Part shown: positions 48,379-57,587 of the stretch, one piece after another | Numbering within the stretch: position 1 is the first letter of the stretch | Layout: every line of letters starts with the position of its first letter | DNA from: Basidiobolus meristosporus CBS 931.73 | Taxonomy: Eukaryota; Basidiobolomycota; Basidiobolomycetes; Basidiobolales; Basidiobolaceae | Direction: 5' to 3' | DNA length: 64,000 bases | Assembly (NCBI GenBank): GCA_002104905.1 | Contig: MCFE01000004.1 | Location: forward strand, 186,001-250,000 | Position numbers and translations under genes: made by a program | Notes under the pieces: model-generated | What the model saw: the letters and a program-made list of their open reading frames with translations, nothing else | Told to the model about the DNA's origin: nothing | The model's database searches: none

Positions 48379-50158
48379 TTAGTGTTGGGACCATTCAATG
48401 GATTTGATGTCGATTCCTTCTTGAACCATTTCCCAAAGAGGACTCATATCGCGCAATTTGTGAACGTGGTTCTTTACACGATCGACGACGTAGTCCACTT
48501 CGGCTTCGGTGGTAAAGCGACCAATACCAAATCGAATACTGCTGTGTGCCATGTCATCTTCCGCACCTAGGGCACGCAATACGTAAGATGGCTCCAGGGA
48601 GGCCGAGGTACAAGCACTTCCGGAAGAGAGGGCAATCTCCTTCAAGGCCATGAGCAGAGATTCACCTTCAACATAGGCGAAAGAAAGGTTGACGCATCCG
48701 GGGTAGTTGTGTTCGGGGTCTCCATTTCTGACAACGTGCGATACGCTAGAAGTGATTCCGTTGATCAATCTATCGGAAAGCATCTTGATTCTCTTGGAGT
48801 CATACTGAATGGAAAATGTTCAGTAAACATGAGCTTGATCAGATTCAAAAGATATTCTCAGAACCCCTGCACAACTGTCATAGCATGCAGATGCACATCT
48901 CGCTAGAGACGGCTAGCATTCTGTATGCTCAGCTATGTTATACTTCTTGAAGAAGATTCATCACAGAATATCGTGTCGTAAAAGGGACAAACACACTTAC
49001 AGCCATATCCTCCTGTGCAATACGGCAAGCTTCGCCTAAACCAACAACCAGTGGTGTGGGGACAGTACCACTTCTGAGCCCTCTCTCTTGACCACCACCA
49101 GATTGGATGGGCTCCAGTCTAACTCTGGGTCTTCTGCGAACATACAGGGCACCGATGCCCTTGGGGCCATAGACCTTGTGTCCCGAGATGGACATCAAAT
49201 CGATCTTCATGTCATTGACGTTAAGTGGGATCTTTCCCACAGCTTGAGCAGCATCGGTGTGGAAGAAAATCTTTCTTTCACGGCAGATATTTCCAATCTC
49301 AGCAACTGGTTGGATGACGCCGATTTCGTTGTTGACAGTCATGACGGAGACGATGGAGGTGTCGGGTCTGATGGCAGCCTTCAATTCCTCAAGGTCAACG
49401 ATGCCGTTGCTTTGGACAGGCAAGTATGTGACATCAAATCCTTCCGACTGAAGGACACGGCAGGAGTCAAGAACGCATTTGTGTTCCTAAACAGAATTGA
49501 TGTTGGTAACGACGAACATGGTCCATTTCAAGAAGGTTACATACGGTCTGTGTAGTGATGATGTGGTTCTTCTTTCCTTTATAAAATCTAGCGACACCCT
49601 TGATGCTGATGTTGTTGGATTCGGTAGCTCCAGAGGTGAAGATGATTTCTTTGGGGTCCGCGCCGATAATGTCTGCGACTTGCTGTTGAATATCGATAAA
49701 GTTAAATAGGCATCATACCGGAAGAGCAGTTAAAGGTAATAATCACCTTTCTGGCTACTTCGACAGCATCCTCAGATTCCCAGCCATACTTGTGTGTTCT
49801 GGAGTGAGGATTACCGTATTGAGCAGTCAAATAGGGGAGCATGGCATCAAGCACACGAGGATCAGTTGGGCTGGTGGCTTGCATGTCCAAATAGATAGGA
49901 CGGCTGGAGGAACTGCTAAGCACCTTTTCTTTGAAGCTCTCGGGAACTACACAAGACGGTTATTCAAGGCGAATTTTACCTTGAGCCGACCATAAACATA
50001 CCTGGGGTGATATCCGGAGTATTTTCAGCCACATGTGCAGGTTGAGTGCTGGATACAAAGAGTCTCTTGGACAGAACAGCCGGTGTAGCCACACGGGCAT
50101 TCAGGCATGTTCGTCTCAAGGTATAAGCCAAAGTGTTACGGGGGAATTGTCTCAACAT
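48379..50158 (-). CDS. NFS1: Mitochondrial cysteine desulfurase
   Basis: Pyridoxal-phosphate enzyme that takes sulfur from cysteine for Fe-S cluster assembly and tRNA thiolation. Five exons: 50158-50002, 49946-49747, 49682-49545, 49486-49001 and 48804-48379, giving 468 aa. The presequence starts [17 protein letters not shown]. Conserved motifs are [40 protein letters not shown] (across a junction), the PLP-lysine [14 protein letters not shown], and the catalytic-Cys loop [20 protein letters not shown]. The last intron, about 196 nt, is the longest in this gene. It is divergent from RPT5. Confidence 0.96.
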
Positions 50159-50781
50159 ATCCGATCCTTCGACTTTCTTGGGTTAGAAGGTCAAGTGGGA
50201 GAAACAGTGAGGTATCTCAAGGGAATAACAGTAAAAAATGATTGAATTGGCGATGAAAAAGTGAAATTTGCTTGTGTAATCGATATCACTCATAATTACA
50301 AATATATATAATATCAGAATAGGATTTCCATATGAAACTGGAGATAATCTCTACTGCGGTTTTGGGGTGAGGTCATTCATTTTCTGGCTAGTTTAATGCC
50401 ACAAGGGCCGCAACTATCTACAAAGTTAATCAAACTGTTTAGAGGAGTGAAGCAGTCAAATGGTCGTTGCTTTTGTACAACCTAAGCGGAGAAATAGGCA
50501 GTGATATTATCGGGAATTCTATGATGGAGGTCTCGGGCGATCTAGAGTTCAATCTTCCCATTTCTATGGGAATGGCTTGTGTGAATACAGCGTAAGCATT
50601 GGAACAAATGCTCGTCACTGCCATATAACCGGTGCCACAGTTTATGCAACCAATCATAGCTTGGTTCTCGTTGCAAGTAAACAGGTATGTGTGAATTCGT
50701 GTTCGCCTTCCAACACAAAACCAAGCACCCGCCTTGTGCCTCACAACTCCAAGTATACCGACCACCTAAGCAACCGTTGAG
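50159..50781. other. Divergent promoter region NFS1 / RPT5
   Basis: 0.62 kb without a gene, containing short (TA)n near 50302. It should hold both promoters. Confidence 0.5.
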
Positions 50782-52356
50782 ATGGCGCCTGTTGAACTAA
50801 ACACCATTCAGCAACATAAAGATGACCTGGAGGAGCTGGGCGAGGATATTCTCCGAGCCAATCGTAAAGAGATTATGAACAGAACGCGGTTGCTTGAAAA
50901 CGACATCAAGGTAAGCCTTAGTGGTTTGTCGCTTCTTTGTATAGTAAATAAATGTTGTTCCAGGTCATGAAGAACGAGCATATGCGCCTACAACACGAAC
51001 AGACCTCCACCATGGAGCGCATCAAGGAAAACAAAGAGAAGATAAAGATGAACCTACAGCTACCATACCTCGTGGGAAACGTGGTCGAGGTAACTTGCAG
51101 CACTTCCTTCCTTCCCTTATCCATGAACACATTTTCACACAAGAGTGCAGATTATGGATATGATTCCAGATGACGACTCCGAGGAGGGTCAGAACGTTGA
51201 CTTGGATTCTCAGCGTAAAGGGAAATGCGCCGTGGTTAAAACGTCTACCAGACAAACCATTTTTCTACCACTAATTGGCCTGGTAGATAGCGATAAGCTA
51301 AAGCCTGGTGATCTGATTGGAATGAACAAGGATAGCTACTTAGTATTGGATACACTTCCAGCAGAGTATGTTTGTTTGCGCTGTCTTGGTTACCCATGAT
51401 GCATGTATTGATACAAGCCTAGGTATGACTCTCGAGTCAAAGCTATGGAGGTTGATGAGAAGCCTACAGAGGATTATACTGATATCGGTGGCTTGGATAA
51501 GCAGATCGAAGAGTTGGTCGAAGCAATTGTACTACCGATGACTCATGCAGAACGATTCAAGAATCTTGGAATTAAGCCACCGAAAGGTACATCCGCACTT
51601 TGTATAATCACTGGCCGAATTTTGCTTAACTCGTAGTTGCCATAGGTGTACTCATGTATGGACCACCAGGCACCGGGAAAACTCTACTGGCTAGAGCATG
51701 TGCCGCGCAGACCAACTCAACTTATCTAAAGCTTGCGGGTCCTCAGCTAGTCCAGGTAAGCGTGGTCATTGGGAGTGTTTCCGAGTAGCCAAGACTCAAA
51801 GTATGTTTAGATGTTCATCGGAGATGGTGCCAAGCTAGTTCGCGACGCATTTGACTTGGCCAAAGAGAAAGCGCCGACGATTATTTTCATCGATGAGCTG
51901 GACGCTATTGGTACCAAGCGTTTTGACAGCGAAAAAAGCGGCGACCGCGAGGTGCAAAGAACCATGCTGGAGTTGCTCAACCAATTGGATGGGTTCAGTA
52001 GCGACGAGAGAATCAAAGTGATCGCCGCCACAAACCGTATCGATATTCTTGATCCCGCCCTGCTACGTTCGGGCCGTCTTGATCGTAAAATTGAGTTTCC
52101 ACTTCCCACTGAAGAGGCCCGGGCTCGGATCTTACAAATCCATTCACGCAAGATGACCGTCTCCCCCGACATCAATTTTGAAGAGCTTGCGAGGTGTTGT
52201 GACGAATTCAACGGAGCCCAATGCAAGGCGGTTTGTGTGGAAGCTGGTATGCTCGCGCTTCGTAGAAGTGCCTCTGCACTCAGTCATGAGGACTTTATGG
52301 ACGGAATTCAAGAAGTCATCGCAAAGAAGAAGACTTCCCTAAAATACTTCGCCTAA
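50782..52356 (+). CDS. RPT5: 26S proteasome regulatory ATPase Rpt5
   Basis: One of six AAA+ subunits that unfold substrates and open the 20S gate. Six exons: 50782-50910, 50964-51089, 51151-51365, 51423-51586, 51646-51755 and 51811-52356, giving 429 aa. The order is an N-terminal coiled coil (~20-75), an OB domain, Walker A GPPGTGKT (split by an intron just upstream), Walker [12 protein letters not shown], and an arginine-finger region [15 protein letters not shown]. The sequence ends TSLKYFA, so the C-terminal gate-opening motif reads Tyr-Phe-Ala where Rpt5 proteins normally have hydrophobic-Tyr-Ala. Confidence 0.96.
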
Positions 52357-52639
52357 TATCTGATGATCTTTCTACTCTTCCCCCACACCACCCCAAGCTC
52401 ATTGCATACCCCTCCATCCATTCTGTTAAATATACGCTTTCACCACCGTTGATCGCTTGACATCATGCATAAATTGAACTTTCGTTTTGAGCTATGGCCA
52501 GTGTCTCTTGATATTCGTGTGGTGCAGTGGTATCATATAGGAGTGAGTTGATGAACCGTGTGTAGCGTTCTATTATAAATAAATAGGGGGTCTAGTTTAT
52601 TTGTAATAAATAAAGATTATTAGGAATGCGTCGCTGTAT
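52357..52639. other. Convergent 3' region RPT5 / small precursor
   Basis: 0.28 kb with AATAAA-like signals in both directions near 52580-52612. No gene was seen. Confidence 0.5.
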
Positions 52640-52921
52640 CTAACAAATAACACAACCGTAGTATCTAACACCACGTTTGCTCTTGCTGTGGTTGACCTTG
52701 AGCGGCTCCTCAGCGATCTTGTGCTCGTCTGTGTTCCATGAATCACGCACCTCCTTGCTGCTATCAAGAACCGTTGATACTGTCAACTTCTGAGAATCAT
52801 GCACCTCCTTGTTGTTATCAAATACTGTCAACTTCTGAGAATCAATGGGGTGTGAGGTTGTGGCAGATATAAGAACAGAGGCGATGCTCAGACATGCCAT
52901 TGCTTCGTTTCTAACTTTCAT
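52640..52921 (-). CDS. Small secreted peptide precursor with Kex2-like site and C-terminal CVIC
   Basis: A 93-aa protein with no recognised family. It starts MKVRNEAMACLSIASVLISA, a good signal peptide (basic n-region, hydrophobic core, likely cut near TTS-HP). Two imperfect repeats follow, each DSQKLTV then a KEV segment, and a third partial start DSW; at DNA level a 22-nt stretch is repeated exactly (52777-52798 and 52822-52843). The end reads KSKR-GVRYYGCVIC: Lys-Arg fits Kex2 cleavage, leaving a ten-residue peptide. CVIC also fits a CaaX prenylation box, or the two Cys could form a disulfide. Precursors of peptide pheromones, hybrid (h-type) pheromones and fungal RiPPs share parts of this plan. 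A real gene is likely; its role is inference. Confidence 0.65.
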   Translation of the reverse strand: MKVRNEAMACLSIASVLISATTSHPIDSQKLTVFDNNKEVHDSQKLTVSTVLDSSKEVRDSWNTDEHKIAEEPLKVNHSKSKRGVRYYGCVIC

Positions 52922-52970
52922 GATCAAGGGGGTGTGAATAAGTTTCAGTCGTGTGCCATGGGGCCATCTG

Positions 52971-52981
52971 GCTCTTTTATG
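52971..52981 (-). promoter_or_regulatory. TATA-like element of the peptide-precursor gene
   Basis: CATAAAAGAGC on the minus strand lies about 50 bp upstream of the ATG at 52921. It is a single weak match, supported mainly by its position. Confidence 0.35.
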
Positions 52982-53259
52982 TTTACCACTGTCAGATCAT
53001 TGACCTGCTTGTCGTCCCCAATCGAACCGAATTTGATTGTTCGCTCCCTTCCAGATAGCGGACAATGCACATCCCATATCGGGTTGATGTCTAGTTATAT
53101 CTCTAAGAGGGTGTTAAGGCCTTGTGCCACTTACATGGCATCTAAGAGAATATTATGGCTTTGTGCCTCTTGCAGGATATCTAAGAGCATATTACAGCCT
53201 TGCAGGCGAACAATCCCCTTTCAAACACATGAGATGGTATGACTTTATGGATCTATAAA
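52982..53259. other. Spacer upstream of the peptide precursor, with tandem repeat
   Basis: The stretch between the peptide-precursor gene and MRM1. It holds the 39-bp tandem repeat listed separately and no firm gene. An open frame on + (starting GTG at 52934) runs through the repeat. Confidence 0.5.
53102..53218. repeat. Three tandem 39-bp repeats
   Basis: Diverged copies begin at 53102, 53141 and 53180, each starting tctaagag; the third is cut short. Being 39 bp they keep frame. On + each copy encodes Ser-Lys-Arg/Ser followed by about ten residues with one or two Cys. Confidence 0.75.
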
Positions 53260-54799
53260 CTAGGCGTCTATGCTTGCAGGTTTCCTATTGGCAGTTAGCA
53301 TGTGCAGCAATACTCCTGTGGCCACACTCACATTCAACGAGTCTAGGAATGGGGCAATGGTAGGATTGGTGGAAGGGATGGAGACATGGATTTGGCAATT
53401 TTCACTAACAAGTTTACGAAGACCAAACCCTTCATTTCCCATCACCAGGATTCTGGGCCTGTCAATCATAGACATGGCAACCGGGTCTATAGACCGCTGG
53501 CCATCCGAGGTTCTCTCCGCAGACGCGCCGATGACCGTCCAACCGTTTTCTTGGGATTCCTTGAAGCAAGTGGGTCAATTCGGAGAATCGTCGGGGAAAT
53601 GGCAAGTAGCACCTACCCGCAGGAATTTCATCATGTTTTTCACACTGTACACATCCATAACCTCCAATGCGCCGGAACTTGCCTTGGACACGACCGGAGT
53701 CAACGGAGCACTTCGGGTGTTAGCAAAACATCAGAAAACAGCTCTTTATCACGAACACACGGAAAGTTCCCTACCTGTTCCTTGCGCAGAAAACAACGCC
53801 ATCAATGCCGAAGTAATAGGCGGACCTTAGGGGAAGATTAGCAAAGTAGCGGGCGCTCACAGTCGTACTCCACCCACCTCAGAATTGCTCCCAGATTTTG
53901 AGGATCGACCACCTGATCCAAAGCAAGCCAAATTGGTGATTGCTTACTCTCAAAAAGATATTCCCCGGAGCCAGATACGGCATGGTATCTAAGTGCATTC
54001 GGGGTTAAGCCCAGCCACGGCCACTTTTAATAAAGCAACTTACGATTTACCCTCCACTGCACTCAACCGGTTGATCGTATGAGGCTCCAAACGATCGGTC
54101 TTCAGCACCACTCCCTGGTAAAGGTGACTGTATGAATACAAAATACTGGGTTCAGCAGAGAGTTGGTAATTACCTGATGCGGTCTGTTTCCAGTATAGTC
54201 GTTTAGCTCTTTCCTGTCCATTTTCTGGATGGGCAGCTGTAGTTCCTCGGCTAATCCCAAAATCTTGTCGAGCTTATCACTGGGGGCACGACTCTTAGTA
54301 TGTAGTGTTTCCTCTAGATAGTATTGAATACTTACCTGTCTTCCTTTTTGGTGGTCTCGCTTTCACCCCTATAGAACAACCGATATGGAACCCGACGTTT
54401 GCTTTCGAGAGCAGGCAGTACCACCGAATAGCCGTACAACAAATCGCAATTCTTGTTGCTCGGTTCTCCCTGTCTTATACATTCACCCTGAAATTAACAA
54501 CCAAACTTGGAACCCCTCCGAGGAAACAAGTTCCGTACTTACTTCAAGCGCTTCATAAGTCTCGGCTCCTCCATCGCATCCCACACTCTGATATTCTTGG
54601 ACTTGTCGAATATGTCTTGAAGGTCAAACTCGGCGTCTTTAGTCGTCGTCGTCGTCGTCGCCGCATCTGCCCGAGCGGGCGATTTTTTCTTTGGATATTG
54701 GTTGACCCACTTTCCCTTCGAGGAGAATAGTCTGCAGAGCACACCACTGTTCCCCGTCCAAACTGGAGAGATAGCACGGCCGGGAATTCTTAGAAACAT
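53260..54799 (-). CDS. MRM1: Mitochondrial rRNA 2'-O-ribose methyltransferase (SpoU family)
   Basis: Methylates a ribose in the mitochondrial large rRNA. Eight exons: 54799-54543, 54473-54336, 54291-54174, 54114-54044, 53988-53878, 53825-53775, 53710-53617 and 53559-53260, giving 379 aa. The presequence is MFLRIPGRAISPVWTGNSG. A polymorphic-looking ACG run (54641-54662) encodes six Thr. The substrate-binding N domain has LLYGYSVVLPALESKRR. The SPOUT knot motifs are DQVVDPQNLGAILRSAYYFG, ILVMGNEGFGLR and SLNVSVATGVLLHML. Exons 5-7 are short, and their splice choices were fixed by keeping these motifs in frame. The call matches Mrm1 better than tRNA TrmH types because of the presequence and N domain. 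Confidence 0.92.
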
Positions 54800-55242
54800 G
54801 AGCCAAGTTGATTCCCACCTCTTCCCGAAGTACCAACTGGAAAAAATTTCGTGATTCGATTCGATTTCGACGATTAGGATGTTTGCAGTAGTGTGGATGC
54901 TTTGTGCTGAATAATTATTGTGACAGCTAATCTCATTGAGCGAAAGTCCGCCAGGATCCAAGTGCTTAAACTTAAGTGAGGTTTCGCATGAATAAACAAG
55001 AAACCGAAAGGTTGATCAAGAGAAGTGCATCCAACACACTCACTCAATCGAAAAAAAATTCCATCAATCAGAGCCAGCCAAGCCATTAGGTACCAGACTA
55101 CGTCAACTAATGGAGTTCTTTGTGGGTGAAAATCCTAGGGAATCTTGACCCTTGTCACATTGATTTTTAACCAAACAACCTTGGTTTACTGGAGTTGTCC
55201 ACCACCACACAAGTCTTTCGCACTCTGGGAGTTCTACACCTC
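54800..55242. other. Divergent promoter region MRM1 / ERV25
   Basis: 0.44 kb without a gene. It should hold both promoters. Confidence 0.5.
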
Positions 55243-56079
55243 ATGTTGCTACGTGTTTTCACCACTTTTGCCTTACTGTGCGGGATTGCAACCGCCCTGA
55301 AATTCGACCTTCAGGCATACCCCCAAAGTTACAACGTCAAGAAGTGCATCTCTCAATGGGTCCCTAGAGACACCCTCGTTATGGTCACCATGAAGGTTGG
55401 CCAAGGTTACAACCAGCGTGTGGATGTAGAGGTAGAGTCCTCGTATCAAGTACGGCCCCGATTCGTTGACATCTAAACCCCCTTGCTTTGATGTAGATTT
55501 CTGATGATAGTCCCGCCAGCAATGTGTATCTTAACAAAAAAGACATCACCGAAAGGAAAGTCGCACTCACCACTCAGGCCCACGCTGATGTTAAAGTCTG
55601 CTTTACCAACACCCTGTCCGAAGGTCAACCTTCTAGATAAACCTCGTTTACTGCCTCGCCGATGCTCATCCTTTTTCCTTAACCTATCAGGCTTCCAACC
55701 CGACTCCCAGTACAAGCGTACTGTTGAATTCCACTTCGATGTTGGAGCTGAAGCTATCGATTATTCTGCCGTAGCCAAGGCCGAAAAACTGAAGCCCATG
55801 GAGGTTGAATTGTACAAGTTGGAGAAACTTCTTGACGAGGTGGTTGACGAGATGGACTACCTCCGTCACCGTGAAGCCCGCAGACGTGATACCAACGGTG
55901 AGTTGCCCCTTCAGCCCCTTGACAGACCGGAAAACACTCAATGAACTCCTTTCTATCTAGAATCCACCAACGAGCGTGTGAAATGGTTCTCCATTTTCTC
56001 CATGGTCATCTTGGTCAGTCTTGGTATCTGGCAAATCTTCTACCTCAAGAGATTCTTCCAAACCAAGAAGCTCATCTAA
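55243..56079 (+). CDS. ERV25: p24-family cargo receptor, Erv25/TMED10-like (p24 delta)
   Basis: Type I membrane protein that cycles between ER and Golgi and helps load GPI proteins and other cargo. Four exons, 55243-55431, 55497-55623, 55691-55897 and 55961-56079, give 213 aa. Signal peptide [22 protein letters not shown] domain with paired Cys (VKKCISQW and VKVCFTN); coiled coil around [13 protein letters not shown]; one membrane helix ([17 protein letters not shown]). The tail is [10 protein letters not shown], with both an FF signal for COPII and a KKLI dilysine for COPI. Intron 2 uses an unusual GTCAAC donor. Confidence 0.94.
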
Positions 56080-56512
56080 GTGTAAATGTGGTGCTCTATT
56101 CTATCGGTCTACAATTGTATAGAGCTTCTTTTCGCGAGCTTTTAAGCTGCCATCCTTTCTACTGAGCCTTTCACCTCTTCGCAACTTTTTTCAGCTTCGT
56201 TTGTTACTTAGAACATCCATGTATTGGGACCTACTGAAGCCGCGTTCACCTCAAATAATAAAATGATATCCCATCTTATGTTTCAAGATCCTTTTTGTTT
56301 ATTTGGATACCTGGCCACAGATGTGGAAAGCAATCCACACTAGTGAAATGAACATCTACCTCAAACACTGGAGCAGAAAGAGAACAGGGATGGAAGCAGA
56401 GAATGAGAAGGGGACAAATAGAGAACTATGAATGCGTGAGATGGGTGCTTTAATGTAGCATGATCTAAAGAATGAAGCAGAAACGTAGAGGGATCATTGG
56501 GCTGCAAGGGAA
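56080..56512. other. Convergent 3' region ERV25 / uS10m
   Basis: 0.43 kb with AATAAA for ERV25 near 56257. No gene was seen. Confidence 0.5.
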
Positions 56513-57163
56513 TTATTTCTTGGAAGGTCTGGCTGCCTTCTTAGGCTGTTCCTTCATCATGCCAGCCACCAATTTCTCGGCCAAAAGCTTCACTCTCTCA
56601 CCGTCGGGAAGATCGCTATCACGGATGTTCACCTTGAGCTTCTGTCCGTGGCCGACTTCGTGGAAGTCCCATACGGAAGCCTTCATACCGATACCGGCTG
56701 GGGCATTCTCTTGAAGGTAAGAGAGCCACTTACGGACGACCTGAGGATGGCTATCCTTGATTTGAATCAACCGCTTGTGTGTCTTACGCTCAAACACCTC
56801 TTGTCTTTTCTTATGAATGAAAGGAGACTTGGGAACACACCAGCGCTCGGTACGGGTAGGCAAATAGACAGGCCCGGAGCAAGGCATGTTTAAAGCAGCG
56901 GCAGCTCTACGGGCAAAGTCGACATAGAAGTCCATGATGGAGGGTTCAAAGGTACGGAATTGTAAGTTGCATACAACAACACCGTGGGTGGGGGAGATCT
57001 TCAGAGGCTCGTAGTAAATATCGTCCACTTCAATAGGGGCCTCTGCTACCTCAGAGGTGGCATTGACTGGGGTGGAGTAATTACGAAGGTAGGTGGTCAT
57101 TCTTGGGCTGGCCAAAAGAACGCTCTTCTGGCGAAAACCCTGTGCGCAAAGTGAGCGTAACAT
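56513..57163 (-). CDS. RSM10: Mitochondrial ribosomal protein uS10m
   Basis: Small-subunit mitochondrial ribosomal protein, 216 aa, single exon. The N terminus [20 protein letters not shown] is Arg/Ser-rich without acids, a presequence. The S10 domain shows [20 protein letters not shown], then [20 protein letters not shown] and [17 protein letters not shown], hallmarks of S10. A C-terminal extension ends in a Lys-rich tail. Confidence 0.95.
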   Translation of the reverse strand: MLRSLCAQGFRQKSVLLASPRMTTYLRNYSTPVNATSEVAEAPIEVDDIYYEPLKISPTHGVVVCNLQFRTFEPSIMDFYVDFARRAAAALNMPCSGPVYLPTRTERWCVPKSPFIHKKRQEVFERKTHKRLIQIKDSHPQVVRKWLSYLQENAPAGIGMKASVWDFHEVGHGQKLKVNIRDSDLPDGERVKLLAEKLVAGMMKEQPKKAARPSKK

Positions 57164-57587
57164 GATACAGATGCTGAATGGATAGGTCTACTAAATTGAA
57201 TATCTTCTTAGAAAACACCAAACAAATTGGTCGCTTGCGTATAACAACCTACCGAGCGTTTTGTTACCCTTCACGAGTGCTTGTCGACCAACTGGTTAAA
57301 AGCTTTCTTGGATGAAAATTCGAAATTTTTTCATCGCATTGACCCAAGTCTTACCCCGCCAAATACCAAACAGATTAATCCTCCTATTCATCGAGTTCCC
57401 CCACTGATCCTCATGGATGTTTGGCGATTCCCCCCAATTTCCAAAGGATTGCCGATATTTACTGATTCGGTTCAACAAGAACTTGGATGCAACAGGTAAT
57501 CGTTTCGTTCAAAGTGGATTTATTGGTGTTTTGACTGTCATGATTAAGCTAGCACTGGTTGAACACTAGGAAGCATACTGTACTTTC
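57164..57587. other. Intergenic
   Basis: 0.42 kb. The + strand open frame 57281-57499 starts with TTG and shows no family signal. It probably holds the uS10m promoter and the 3' end of the next gene. Confidence 0.5.

Noticed and set aside
53270-53841. 186- and 151-codon + strand frames
   Set aside because: They oppose the MRM1 exons, whose SPOUT motifs fix the coding strand.
57281-57499. 72-codon + strand frame between uS10m and the KH-like gene
   Set aside because: It starts with TTG, has no family signal and falls in an expected promoter region.
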